DNA from: Janthinobacterium sp. TND4EL3
GTDB taxonomy: Bacteria > Pseudomonadota > Gammaproteobacteria > Burkholderiales > Burkholderiaceae_D
NCBI RefSeq assembly: GCF_900156175.1
Contig: NZ_FTMV01000024.1
Coordinates: forward strand, 1 to 54,649
Reading direction: 5' to 3'
Length of the DNA: 54,649 nt
The number at the start of each line of letters is the position of its first letter. Within the stretch, counting starts at the first letter, position 1. The translations under genes were made by a program, and so were the position numbers. Positions 41,336 through 49,622 of this stretch are shown one piece after another. The notes beneath the pieces were generated by a model. It made no database searches and was not told the origin of the DNA. It saw only the letters and a program-made list of their open reading frames with translations.

Positions 41336-42367
41336 ATGGCGGACATGGTAGTGGTGCGCAAGGAAGGCCTGTATTGCGTGCCGGGACAGTTTTATATCGA
41401 CCCGTGGCGTCCCGTCGAGCGCGCCGTCATCACGCATGCGCATGCCGACCATGCGCGCGTCGGCCACCGGCATTACCTGTGCGCGTCCGACGGCGTCAAC
41501 GTGCTGCGTGCCCGCCTGGGCGCCGTCTCCATCCAGGGCCTCGCGTATGGCGAGACCATCGACCACCACGGCGTGCAGGTGTCGCTGCATCCGGCCGGCC
41601 ACGTGCTCGGTTCGGCCCAGGTGCGCCTGGCGCACGGCGGGCAAGTGTGGGTGGCATCGGGCGACTACAAGCTGCAGCCCGACCCCACCTGTGCGCCGTT
41701 CGAGCCCGTGCGCTGCGACACGTTCATCACGGAATCGACCTTCGGCCTGCCCATCTACCGCTGGCAGGCGCCGCAGGAAATCTACGACGACATCAACCAG
41801 TGGTGGCGCAGGAATGCGGCCGAAGGGCGCACCAGCGTGCTGTTCTGCTACGCCTTCGGCAAGGCGCAACGTATCCTGGCGGGCCTGGACGCCACCATCG
41901 GCCCCATTATCTGCCATGGCGCGGCGCAGGCATTGACGCAGGTCTACCGCGAGTCGGGCGTGGCCTTGCCGGCCACCGTGATGGTGGGCGAGGTGACGGA
42001 CAAGGCCGCCCTGAAGACGGCGCTGGTGATCGCGCCCCCGTCGGCGGCCGGTTCGCCGTGGATGAAGCGCTTCGGCAACTACAGCGATGCGTTCGCCAGC
42101 GGCTGGATGCTGCTGCGCGGCGCGCGCCGGCGGCGCGGCGTGGACCGCGGTTTCGTGCTGTCCGACCATGCCGACTGGCCCGGCCTGATGCAGGCGATCA
42201 CGGCCACGCAGGCCGGACGCATCATCGTCACCCACGGTTCGATCCCCGTGATGGTGCGCTGGCTGCAACAGAACGGCTGGCAGGCGGGCGGCTTCGAGAC
42301 GGAATATGGCGACGACGAGATGCCAGACAGCGTGCCCGCGGCGCCGGAGGACGTTGCGCATGCGTGA
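41336..42367 (+). CDS. Ligase-associated DNA exonuclease (metallo-beta-lactamase fold)
   Basis: 343 residues of the beta-CASP/MBL nuclease type. The zinc motif HAHADH is at residues 34-39, followed by LHPAGHVLGSAQVRL, VASGDYK, and a C-terminal VLSDHADWPGLMQAI and IIVTHGS. It is the exonuclease that accompanies the ATP-dependent ligase, Lhr-like helicase and PdeM phosphoesterase in a DNA-damage response cluster of many proteobacteria. It overlaps the ligase start by 8 bp, so the two are coupled. Confidence 0.92.
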   Translation: MADMVVVRKEGLYCVPGQFYIDPWRPVERAVITHAHADHARVGHRHYLCASDGVNVLRARLGAVSIQGLAYGETIDHHGVQVSLHPAGHVLGSAQVRLAHGGQVWVASGDYKLQPDPTCAPFEPVRCDTFITESTFGLPIYRWQAPQEIYDDINQWWRRNAAEGRTSVLFCYAFGKAQRILAGLDATIGPIICHGAAQALTQVYRESGVALPATVMVGEVTDKAALKTALVIAPPSAAGSPWMKRFGNYSDAFASGWMLLRGARRRRGVDRGFVLSDHADWPGLMQAITATQAGRIIVTHGSIPVMVRWLQQNGWQAGGFETEYGDDEMPDSVPAAPEDVAHA

Positions 42368-44000
42368 CTTTGCCCGCTTGTACGCGGAACTCGACGAAAC
42401 CACCTCCACCATCCGCAAGCTGGCGGCGCTGCACGGCTATTTTCGCGGCGCCTCGCCCGAGAACGCGGCCTGGGCCGTGTATTTCCTGGCCGGCGGCAAG
42501 CCGCGCCAGGCCGTGCCCACCAGATTGCTGCGCGATTACGCGACCGAGCGGGCGGGCCTCGATGCCTGGCTGTTCGACGAGGCCTATCACGCCGTGGGCG
42601 ACCTGGCCGAAACCATCGCCCTGATCCTGCCCGCGCCCACCAAACGTAGCGACATCGGCCTGGCCGAGTGGGTCGAGCAGCGCATCGCGCCGTTGCGCGG
42701 CGCGCCGCCGGACGCCATCCGCGCCGCCCTGCTGGGGTACTGGGACGAGCTGGACACGCGCGAACGCTTCCTGTTGATCAAGCTGATCGGCGGCGGCTTT
42801 CGCGTGGGCGTGTCGAAACTGCTGGTGACGCGGGCGCTGGCATCGATCGCCGCCGTCGACAGCAAGCTGATCGCCCAGCGCCTGATGGGCTGGACTGATG
42901 GCAAGGTCAGCCCCACGGGCGCGGGATACTTGAAGCTGATCAGCCCGCAGTCCGGCGAGGAACACGCGCTGCGTGGCGGCCAGCCCTACCCCTTCTTTCT
43001 CGCGCACCCCTTGCAGGCGGCGCCGGAAACCTTGGGCGACGTCGGTGGCTGGCTGGCCGAGTGGAAATACGACGGCATGCGCGCCCAGTTGCTGCGCCGC
43101 GATGGCGTGAACTGGCTGTGGTCGCGCGGCGAGGAATTGATCACGGAGCGCTTTCCCGAACTGGCGCAGCTGGCCTTGCCCGAGGGTACCGTGCTCGATG
43201 GCGAAATCCTCATCTGGCAGCCGGGCGACGTGCCGGCGCCATTTGCAGATTTGCAACAACGGATGGGGCGCAAAACGGTCACGCCGAAGTTGCTGGCCGA
43301 GCTGCCCGCCGTGCTGGTGGCCTACGACGTGCTCGAACTCGATGGCGTGGACGTGCGCCACCTGCCGCAGCACGAGCGCCGCGCGCTGCTGGAAACCGTC
43401 GTCGCCAGCGTGCACTCTCCCGCGCTGCGCCTGTCGCCGTGCATCGCCGCCGCGAGCTGGGAAGCGCTGGCCGCCATCCGCGAGGAATCGCGGGCGCGCG
43501 GCGTGGAAGGCCTGATGCTCAAGGCCATGCCGGCCGCGTATGGCGTGGGCCGCACCAAAGACGTGGGCACGTGGTGGAAATGGAAGATCGAGCCCTACGC
43601 CGTCGACGCCGTGCTCATCTACGCCCAGGCGGGCCACGGCCGGCGCGCCTCGCTGTACACGGACTATACGTTTGCCGTGTGGGATGAAGTGGAGGAGGGC
43701 GGGCAGGGGGAACGTAAGCTGGTGCCGTTCGCCAAGGCGTATTCGGGCTTGACGGATGCGGAAATCGCGCAGGTCGATGCGGCCATCCGCAGGACGACGA
43801 TAGAAAAATTCGGCCCCGTGCGCAGCGTCAAGCCCACCATGGTGTTCGAGATCGGCTTCGAAGGCATCGCCGCGTCAAGCCGCCACAAGGCGGGCATCGC
43901 CGTGCGCTTTCCCCGCATCCTGCGCCGCCGTGTAGACAAGACAGTCGCCGATGCCGATACCCTGGCCACCCTGAAGGCCATGCTGGCGGGCGCCGCATGA
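42360..44000 (+). CDS. ATP-dependent DNA ligase (cisplatin damage response type)
   Basis: 546 residues: an N-terminal DNA-binding domain (about 1-200; RDFARLYAELDETTSTIRKLAALHGYF), an adenylation domain with motif I EWKYDGMRAQL (nucleophile Lys236), RGEELITERFPEL, LDGEILIW (III), EGLMLKAM (IV), and an OB domain (VDAVLIYAQAGHGRRASLYTDYTFAVWD; ending GIAVRFPRILRRRVDKTVADAD). It seals nicks using ATP. The ATG at 42360 lies inside the exonuclease gene. The next gene starts 8 bp after its stop. Confidence 0.94.
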   Translation: MRDFARLYAELDETTSTIRKLAALHGYFRGASPENAAWAVYFLAGGKPRQAVPTRLLRDYATERAGLDAWLFDEAYHAVGDLAETIALILPAPTKRSDIGLAEWVEQRIAPLRGAPPDAIRAALLGYWDELDTRERFLLIKLIGGGFRVGVSKLLVTRALASIAAVDSKLIAQRLMGWTDGKVSPTGAGYLKLISPQSGEEHALRGGQPYPFFLAHPLQAAPETLGDVGGWLAEWKYDGMRAQLLRRDGVNWLWSRGEELITERFPELAQLALPEGTVLDGEILIWQPGDVPAPFADLQQRMGRKTVTPKLLAELPAVLVAYDVLELDGVDVRHLPQHERRALLETVVASVHSPALRLSPCIAAASWEALAAIREESRARGVEGLMLKAMPAAYGVGRTKDVGTWWKWKIEPYAVDAVLIYAQAGHGRRASLYTDYTFAVWDEVEEGGQGERKLVPFAKAYSGLTDAEIAQVDAAIRRTTIEKFGPVRSVKPTMVFEIGFEGIAASSRHKAGIAVRFPRILRRRVDKTVADADTLATLKAMLAGAA

Positions 44001-44007
44001 GCAGGCG

Positions 44008-46473
44008 ATGAGCAAGAGCGCGCTGGCGCAGCGCGTCGATGCCTGGTTCACGGGGCGCGGCTGGGCCGTGTTCCCTTTCCAGCGCGCCGTCTGGCGGGCC
44101 AGCGCACTAGGGCAATCGGGCCTGCTGCATGCGAGTACAGGGTCCGGCAAGACCTATGCCGTCTGGTTCGGCGCCCTGCTGCGCGCCGAGCGCCTGGCGC
44201 GCAAGAGCCGCAAGCAGGGCTTGCGCGTGCTGTGGATCACGCCCATGCGGGCGCTGGCGGCCGACACCGTGCGCGCCCTGCAGGCGTCCGGCGAAACGCT
44301 GGCGCCCGGCTGGCGCATCGAGGCGCGCACGGGCGACACGAGCGCCGCGCAGCGGGCGCGGCAGGCCAAGGCCTGGCCCGAGGTGCTCGTCACGACGCCG
44401 GAAAGCCTGTCGCTGATGCTGAGCCAGGCTGACGCGCAGGAACGCTTCAGCCTGCTGGAAACGGTGATCGTCGACGAGTGGCATGAATTGATGGGCAGCA
44501 AGCGCGGCGTGCAGGTGCAGCTGGCGCTGGCCCGGCTGCGCCGCTGGAATGGAAGCTTGATGACGTGGGGCCTTTCGGCCACCCTGGGCAATCTGCGGCA
44601 GGCGCAGGACGTCTTGCTGGGAGAACAAAGCGATGGCGTGCTGGTCGAAGGTAAAATCAAAAAGCGCATCTGCGTCGACAGTTTGATCCCCGTCAATCCG
44701 ACGCGCTTTCCCTGGGGCGGCCACCTGGGCATCCAGATGCTGCAGCCTTTGATCGCCGAGATCGAGGGCAGCGCCACCACGCTGGTGTTCACGAATACGC
44801 GTTCGCAGGCCGAGCTGTGGTACCAGCACCTGCTCGATGCGCGGCCCGACTGGGCCGGCCTGATCGCCCTGCACCATGGTTCGCTGGACCGCGAAGTGCG
44901 CGAGTGGGTCGAGCAGCACCTGAAGACGGGCGAGCTGAAAGCCGTCGTGTGCACGTCCAGCCTGGACCTGGGGGTCGATTTCCTGCCCGTCGAACGGGTG
45001 CTGCAGGTGGGCAGCGCGAAGGGCATCGCGCGCCTGGTGCAGCGGGCCGGGCGCAGCGGCCACGCGCCGGGGCGCATTTCGCGCGTCACCCTGGTGCCCA
45101 CCAACAGTCTGGAATTGCTGGAAGCGGCCGGTGCCCGCGCCGCCCTGGCGCAGGGCCATCTGGAGGCGCGCCCCGTGCCCGACAAGCCGCTCGACGTGCT
45201 GGTGCAGCACCTGGTGACGATCGCGCTGGGCGGCGGTTTTCACTCAAACGAGTTGTACGGAGAGGTGCGCACGGCCTGGTCCTACCGCCACCTGACGCCC
45301 GGCGAGTGGCAATGGGCGCTCGATTTCGTTGCGCGCGGCGGGCAAAGCCTGACCGTGTACCCGGAATACCGCAGGGTGCTGCCGGACGAGCAGGGCACGT
45401 ACCGCGTGCCGGACGTGGCGCTGGCGCGGCGCCACCGCATGAGCATCGGCACCATCGTCTCGGAGGCGGCGATCCAGGTCAAGTTTCTCGGTGGCGGGCG
45501 CATCGGCAGCATCGAGGAATCGTTCATCGCGCGCCTGAAGCCGGGCGACCATTTTTTGTTTGGCGGGCGCATCCTGGAATTCGTGCGCGTGCACGAGATG
45601 ACGGCCTATGTGCGGCGCGCTACGGGCAGCCGCGGCGCCGTGCCGCGCTGGCAGGGCGGCAAGATGCCGCTGTCGTCGGAACTGGCGCACGCCGTGCTGG
45701 ACCAGCTGCAGCTGGCGCAGGAGGGCCGTGCCAAGGGACCGGAAATGCGCGCGCTGGCGCCCCTGCTGGCCATCCAGGCGCGCTGGTCGGCCCTGCCCAC
45801 GCGCACCGACTTGCTGGTGGAAACCCTGTCCAGCCGCGAAGGCCGGCACCTGTTCGTGTATCCGTTCGCGGGCCGCTCCGTGCATCTGGGCCTGGCCTCG
45901 CTGCTGGCCTACCGCATTGCCCGCGTGCAACCGGCCACCTTGTCGATTGCCGTCAACGACTACGGTTTTGAATTGCTGGGGGCAAGCGAGCTCGATTTTT
46001 CTCCCCTGTTCGACGGGGCCACGGGCGCGGGACTGGACTTGTTCAGCACGCAACATTTGCTGGAAGACGTGCTGGCCAGCCTGAATGCGACGGAACTGTC
46101 GCAGCGGCGCTTCCGCGAAATCGCCCGCATCGCCGGCCTCGTGTTCCAGGGCTATCCGGGCCAGCCGAAAAGCGCGCGCCAGCTGCAAGCGTCGTCCTCG
46201 CTGTTTTTCGAGGTGTTCCGCAAGCATGACGCGGCCAATTTGCTGCTCACGCAGGCGCAGCGCGAAGTGCTGGAGCAGGAACTGGAGCTGACGCGGCTGC
46301 GCGCCACCTTGCGCGAGCTGCATGAACGCAATATTTCCCTGCAGCCACTGGAGCGCGCCTCGCCGTTTGCCTTCGGCCTGATGGTCGAGCGCTTCCGCGA
46401 ACAGCTGACGACGGAAAAGCTGTCGGACCGGGTGGCGCGGCTGGTCAGCGCGCTGGAAAAGGCGGCCGCATGA
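44008..46473 (+). CDS. Ligase-associated DEXH-box helicase (Lhr-core type)
   Basis: 821 residues, superfamily-2 helicase with Lhr-core layout: Walker A HASTGSGKTYAVW (Lys48), DEWH at 156-159 (IVDEWHELMGSKRG), LSATLGN (III), VVCTSSLDLGVDF and QRAGRSGHAPG (VI), then a winged-helix and the Lhr beta-barrel C domain. Members unwind RNA:DNA and DNA duplexes 3'-5'. The last four bases overlap the pdeM start (ATGA). Confidence 0.94.
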   Translation: MSKSALAQRVDAWFTGRGWAVFPFQRAVWRASALGQSGLLHASTGSGKTYAVWFGALLRAERLARKSRKQGLRVLWITPMRALAADTVRALQASGETLAPGWRIEARTGDTSAAQRARQAKAWPEVLVTTPESLSLMLSQADAQERFSLLETVIVDEWHELMGSKRGVQVQLALARLRRWNGSLMTWGLSATLGNLRQAQDVLLGEQSDGVLVEGKIKKRICVDSLIPVNPTRFPWGGHLGIQMLQPLIAEIEGSATTLVFTNTRSQAELWYQHLLDARPDWAGLIALHHGSLDREVREWVEQHLKTGELKAVVCTSSLDLGVDFLPVERVLQVGSAKGIARLVQRAGRSGHAPGRISRVTLVPTNSLELLEAAGARAALAQGHLEARPVPDKPLDVLVQHLVTIALGGGFHSNELYGEVRTAWSYRHLTPGEWQWALDFVARGGQSLTVYPEYRRVLPDEQGTYRVPDVALARRHRMSIGTIVSEAAIQVKFLGGGRIGSIEESFIARLKPGDHFLFGGRILEFVRVHEMTAYVRRATGSRGAVPRWQGGKMPLSSELAHAVLDQLQLAQEGRAKGPEMRALAPLLAIQARWSALPTRTDLLVETLSSREGRHLFVYPFAGRSVHLGLASLLAYRIARVQPATLSIAVNDYGFELLGASELDFSPLFDGATGAGLDLFSTQHLLEDVLASLNATELSQRRFREIARIAGLVFQGYPGQPKSARQLQASSSLFFEVFRKHDAANLLLTQAQREVLEQELELTRLRATLRELHERNISLQPLERASPFAFGLMVERFREQLTTEKLSDRVARLVSALEKAAA

Positions 46474-47144
46474 AGGGACAGGAGCAAGCGCATTGCGCGG
46501 TGGAGCTGGCCGGCGAGGTGGTCTGGTTGTTGGCGGACAAGGCCGTCTACTGGCCGGCGCGCAGGATGCTGGTCGTGGCCGACATCCATTTCGGCAAGGC
46601 CGCCGCCTTCCGCGCGCTGGGCGTGCCCGTGCCGCATGGCACCACCACGCAAAACCTGCTGGCACTCGACGCCTTGCTGGCCAGTTATGCCTGCGAGGAA
46701 ATCGTCTTTCTCGGCGATTTTCTGCATGCGCGCGCGGCCCATGCGGCGGCCACCGTGGCGGCCATGCTGGCCTGGCGCGCCCGCCATCCCCGCTTGCGCC
46801 TGACCCTGGTGCGCGGCAACCACGATGCGCATGCGGGCGACCCCGCTGCGGCGCTGCGCATCGCCATGGCGGACGAGCCGCATACGGTGGGCGGTTTTTC
46901 CTTCTGCCACCATCCTGAAACGCCGGCGTCCGGCTATGTGCTGGCCGGCCACGTGCATCCCGTGTTTCACTTGCGCGCAGACCGGGGCGGCATGCGCCTG
47001 CCGTGTTTCCTGCTGGGACCATCGCGCGCCATCCTGCCCTCGTTCGGCGCCTTCACGGGTGGCCACGCCGTGCGGCCGGGCATTGGCGAGCGCGTCTACG
47101 TGACGGCCGACGCGGCGATTTTTCCGCTGCCCGCTCACTGCTGA
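46470..47144 (+). CDS. pdeM: Ligase-associated DNA damage response endonuclease PdeM
   Basis: 224 residues of the calcineurin-like metallophosphoesterase family. The metal motifs are in order: Asp38/His40 (VADIHFGK), Asp83 (LGDFLHAR), Asn117-His118 (VRGNHDAH), His148 region (CHHPE) and His161/His163 (AGHVHPVF). It is a Mn-dependent endonuclease/phosphodiesterase and the last gene of the four-gene repair operon. Translation is coupled to the helicase by ATGA overlap. Confidence 0.93.
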   Translation: MKGQEQAHCAVELAGEVVWLLADKAVYWPARRMLVVADIHFGKAAAFRALGVPVPHGTTTQNLLALDALLASYACEEIVFLGDFLHARAAHAAATVAAMLAWRARHPRLRLTLVRGNHDAHAGDPAAALRIAMADEPHTVGGFSFCHHPETPASGYVLAGHVHPVFHLRADRGGMRLPCFLLGPSRAILPSFGAFTGGHAVRPGIGERVYVTADAAIFPLPAHC

Positions 47145-47338
47145 GTGTTAGATACTTTTGGTGAAGAACTGAAAGTAACTAGGCCACCACGGGCGGGACT
47201 CATCCTACATGCGCTCTTGCCATCCTCCTATTTCTTGCGCCCCATGCGCGCACTAAGATGACGGTTCCCTTGCCATGCGAGGGGAAAGAATTGCATGGTT
47301 TGCACTGTTTTCTGATTCCATCGATCAAGGAGATCATC

Positions 47339-47695
47339 ATGGCCACATCGAGCGACAATAAACAGCAAGGTAGTAAAACCAGTAGCAGCAGTAGCGGCAG
47401 CAGCAGTGGCAGCAAGCAAAGCGATACGAGCAAACGCGGCTTCGCTTCCATGGACCCCGCCCAGCAGCGCGAAATCGCCAGCGAAGGAGGGCGGGCCGCC
47501 CATGAAAAGGGCACGGCGCATGAATTCACGTCCGAGGAAGCACGCCGCGCAGGCAGCCAAAGCCATAAAAATGATGCGAACCGGCAAAGCGCCGTCAGCT
47601 CCGGCGGTTCGCGCGACAATGCCAGCAGCGACAACCGGCAAAGCGGCGGTTCCGGTTCTAGCTCGGGTTCCGGCTCCGGCTCGCGCAACAAGTAG
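47339..47695 (+). CDS. KGG-repeat stress-induced small protein
   Basis: 118 residues, very hydrophilic. A Ser/Gly/Lys-rich N-terminus leads into two KGG-type repeats (RGFASMDPAQQREIASEGGRAAH and KGTAHEFTSEEARRAGSQSH), then a Ser/Gly/Asn-rich disordered tail. KGG proteins (YciG/GsiB-like) are induced by general stress and desiccation and are thought to act as hydrophilins. A strong AAGGAG site before the ATG at 47339 decides the start. It is followed by a GC-rich hairpin. Confidence 0.9.
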   Translation: MATSSDNKQQGSKTSSSSSGSSSGSKQSDTSKRGFASMDPAQQREIASEGGRAAHEKGTAHEFTSEEARRAGSQSHKNDANRQSAVSSGGSRDNASSDNRQSGGSGSSSGSGSGSRNK

Positions 47696-47731
47696 CGGCG
47701 CGCCGTAGCACGAGACGCATCGGTGGGCATG

Positions 47732-47776
47732 GCCGGCGGGAAGCGGGGGCTTTCCGCCGGCTATGTGCGGGGTTTT
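47732..47776 (+). terminator. Probable terminator of the KGG gene
   Basis: A 13-bp stem (47732-47744 with 47749-47761, one G-U) and GGGG loop, followed 10 nt later by TTTTT (47772-47776). The delayed T-run makes it imperfect. Confidence 0.55.
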
Positions 47777-47888
47777 TCCTGCGGCGCCAAAAAGTGATGC
47801 AATGCAGCAGACATGGACTATGATGAAAAGGCTGTGATGGCAGGCTAGCGCGTAGTCAAGCCCGCAGCCAATTTTCCGGGAGAAGATG

Positions 47889-48152
47889 ATGGGCAACTCC
47901 AACACGCCGAATCCAGGCAATAGCCAAGGCGGCACGCCGTCCACGGCGGGCAGCAAGCAAAGCACGGCAGAGGCAGCCGAAAGCTTTGTGCTGGTCGATA
48001 GCGAGCAGGGTCTCGATATCGGCGACGATCTGTTTTCCATCGGCGAAGTGCGGCGCGCCGACCGTCTGCCGCATCACCAGTCCGGCGTGGCCGGCCAGAG
48101 CCGGCAGAGCGCCGACGATGCGCCCGACACGACGGGCAGCACCGGCGTCTGA
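47889..48152 (+). CDS. Small hydrophilic hypothetical protein
   Basis: 87 residues, acidic and rich in Ser, Gly, Asn and Gln at both ends, with a short ordered core (FVLVDSEQGLDIGDDLFSIGEVRRADRLPHHQSG). I do not recognise the family. Tandem ATGs occur at 47886 and 47889; GGGAG spacing favours the second. Adjacent to a KGG stress protein and of similar composition, so a stress-related, partly disordered protein is likely. Confidence 0.7.
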   Translation: MGNSNTPNPGNSQGGTPSTAGSKQSTAEAAESFVLVDSEQGLDIGDDLFSIGEVRRADRLPHHQSGVAGQSRQSADDAPDTTGSTGV

Positions 48153-48171
48153 GCTGCCCCCGTCCGTTTCC

Positions 48172-48765
48172 TTAACTGTCTGATAATCCCCGCTGGGCCA
48201 GCCGCGTGACGTGTTCGCGCACGTCGGCTGGCCAGTCGCGCACATTTTCAAGGAAGGCTTGCTGCCGCCCCGCGAACAGGGCGCGGCTCGCTTCCTCGAA
48301 ACCGGCGGCGTCACCTGCCAGGGCACTCATGACCTTATAGGCCGCTTCGCGCGCCTGGCGCTGTTCATCGTGCGCCTTGTTGCCGCGCTGCGCCTGCTCC
48401 ACCAGCTTGCGCAAGGCGACGGACGCGCCGCCCGGCTGCGTCGCCAGCCATTCCCAGTGGCGGGGCAGCAAGGTGATTTCGCGCGCCACCACGCCCAGCC
48501 TGGGCCGGCCCGCCGTGCGCGCCGGGGCGGGAGCGTCGTCCTGCGGCGCCGGCGCGGCTGCGCGCGGCAGGCGCTGCAACACCTCGTCCAGGCTGCCATG
48601 CAGGTTCAAGTCCACCTGGCTGCCGCTGGCATCGTCGAAGATCAGGATCTGCGCATCGGGATCGCGCGTCACCAGCTCCTTCAACGTTTGCGCAAGCGCA
48701 TGTAATGTGCCGGAGGCAATTTTGTGTGGGCCGGCAAAGGCGGTCAGCTGGGTGGGGGCGTGCAT
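48172..48765 (-). CDS. DUF2239 family protein, probable ribbon-helix-helix DNA binder
   Basis: 197 residues. The N-terminal part (about 5-65) is an alpha/beta domain; a Pro/Ala linker follows; then a block at about 94-127 (AREITLLPRHWEWLATQPGGASVALRKLVEQAQR) has the strand-helix-helix pattern of ribbon-helix-helix DNA-binding proteins, followed by a helical tail. DUF2239 has no assigned function to my knowledge; a regulator role is my inference. The ATG at 48765 is chosen because a TTGGAG site lies 7 nt upstream, while the ATG at 48786 would be almost at the predicted transcription start. Two ACCCGGGT palindromes sit in its promoter. Confidence 0.85.
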   Translation of the reverse strand: MHAPTQLTAFAGPHKIASGTLHALAQTLKELVTRDPDAQILIFDDASGSQVDLNLHGSLDEVLQRLPRAAAPAPQDDAPAPARTAGRPRLGVVAREITLLPRHWEWLATQPGGASVALRKLVEQAQRGNKAHDEQRQAREAAYKVMSALAGDAAGFEEASRALFAGRQQAFLENVRDWPADVREHVTRLAQRGLSDS

Positions 48766-48795
48766 GGCTTGCTCCAATGAGTGCATATGCAGGCA

Positions 48796-48823
48796 ATTTT
48801 ACCCGGGTTAAATCGGAAGTCAA
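48796..48823 (-). promoter_or_regulatory. Promoter of the DUF2239 gene
   Basis: On the minus strand, -35 TTGACT (48818-48823), a 16-bp spacer and -10 TAAAAT (48796-48801). Transcription should start near 48789, leaving a leader of about 24 nt with the TTGGAG site. Confidence 0.65.
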
Positions 48824-48835
48824 TAACACCCGGGT
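48797..48835. promoter_or_regulatory. Paired ACCCGGGT palindromes, candidate autoregulatory operator
   Basis: The octamer ACCCGGGT occurs at 48801-48808 (within TTTTACCCGGGTTAAA) and at 48828-48835, centres 27 bp apart. One lies between the -35 and -10 boxes, the other just upstream of the -35. The arrangement suits a repressor binding cooperatively. Confidence 0.6.
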
Positions 48836-48852
48836 AAAATAGTGCGCCCCTG

Positions 48853-49350
48853 CTACAGGTCGATTCGGCCGTGTTCGCCCAGATCTTTCGGCGGCTCGCC
48901 CGTGATGGCGGCCTTGGCCATTTCATAGAATTGCATCATCTTGCTGGCGCTGCTGTCCCAATATTCGGCCGACTGTATCGTCACCTTGATCAGCGACAGT
49001 TTCGGATCGTCTAGCCCGCCGGGAAACCAGGCTTGCACCAGCGGGCTCCACAGTTCCTCCGCCTTGGCGCGGTCCTTCAGCAATTCCGCATGGCCGCAGA
49101 CGGACACGTACAGGCTGTCGCCCGTGTCGACGAAGCTGACATTGACTTGCGGGTTGTTCAGCAAGTCGCGCGTGTAGCCGGCCTCGTCCGAGACAAAGAA
49201 CCAGATCCGTCCATCGGCGTCCACCTGCTGCTGCGTCAGGGGACGGCTGGTGAGCGTGCGCGTGTCGTCGCTGGTGGTGAGCATGCCGAACTTGACGTCC
49301 TTGATCTTGTCCGCGATGCTGGCCAGTTGTTCGCTGGAATAATGTTGCAT
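48853..49350 (-). CDS. Pyridoxamine 5'-phosphate oxidase family general stress protein
   Basis: 165 residues of the FMN-binding split-barrel family, general stress protein 26-like. Typical segments are FGMLTTSDDTRTLTSRPLTQQQVDADGRIWFFVSDEAGYTRDLLNNPQVNVSFVD and a C-terminal LIKVTIQSAEYWDSSASKMMQFYEM. It lacks the full pyridoxal-P oxidase substrate site, so it is probably a flavin-binding protein of stress response. A GGGAG site precedes the ATG at 49350. Its upstream region holds the 15-mer shared with the cheR operon. Confidence 0.9.
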   Translation of the reverse strand: MQHYSSEQLASIADKIKDVKFGMLTTSDDTRTLTSRPLTQQQVDADGRIWFFVSDEAGYTRDLLNNPQVNVSFVDTGDSLYVSVCGHAELLKDRAKAEELWSPLVQAWFPGGLDDPKLSLIKVTIQSAEYWDSSASKMMQFYEMAKAAITGEPPKDLGEHGRIDL

Positions 49351-49408
49351 GGGTGCTCCCTTGTTGGTTGTCCTGAACAACAGCATAGGCGGACGCAGCG
49401 CGCGGCTC

Positions 49409-49423
49409 TGTACGCCAGCTTAC
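49409..49423. promoter_or_regulatory. Second copy of the GTACG-CCAG-CGTAC-like element
   Basis: TGTACGCCAGCTTAC differs at one base from the element at 32839-32853. It lies 59-73 bp upstream of the PNPOx-family stress gene. Confidence 0.4.
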
Positions 49424-49488
49424 GTAGCGCAGGGGGGCTTTGTTTCAAAGCTGTTACAAAACGCTGGCCTGGCGGGGCGCCCCATGTA

Positions 49489-49517
49489 TTGACTTAATAA
49501 ATGATAATCATTATCAT
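49489..49517 (+). promoter_or_regulatory. Iron-regulated promoter of the PepSY-DUF2271-DUF4198-ApbE operon
   Basis: -35 TTGACT (49489-49494), a 17-bp spacer and -10 TATCAT (49512-49517). The Fur box covers the right half of the spacer and the -10 element. Transcription should begin near 49524. Confidence 0.75.
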
Positions 49518-49518
49518 T
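49500..49518. promoter_or_regulatory. Fur box
   Basis: AATGATAATCATTATCATT is a 19-bp palindrome with a single unpaired centre, very close to the classical Fur consensus of GATAAT repeats. It overlaps the -10 box of the operon promoter, so iron-loaded Fur should repress transcription. Confidence 0.88.
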
Positions 49519-49559
49519 TGTTGTAATGACCAAGTTTGAACTCTGATTGAAGGATGGGA

Positions 49560-49622
49560 ATGAAGCACACTGACTTGTCGCGCCAGCTGGCCCGCCCCTT
49601 GCCGGGAGCGGAGCATGCATAG
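49560..49622 (+). CDS. Short leader ORF (20 aa) before the PepSY gene
   Basis: A 20-codon frame MKHTDLSRQLARPLPGAEHA with a GAAGGA site 7 nt upstream and a TAG at 49620-49622. It overlaps the ATG of the PepSY gene (49615) by 8 bases in another frame, an arrangement suited to translational coupling. No family is recognisable; it may be a regulatory leader peptide or a chance frame. Confidence 0.4.
   Translation: MKHTDLSRQLARPLPGAEHA

Noticed and set aside
48133..48160. GGGCAGC/GCTGCCC hairpin near the end of the 87-aa gene
   Set aside because: No T-run follows on either strand, and half of the stem is coding; not called as a terminator.
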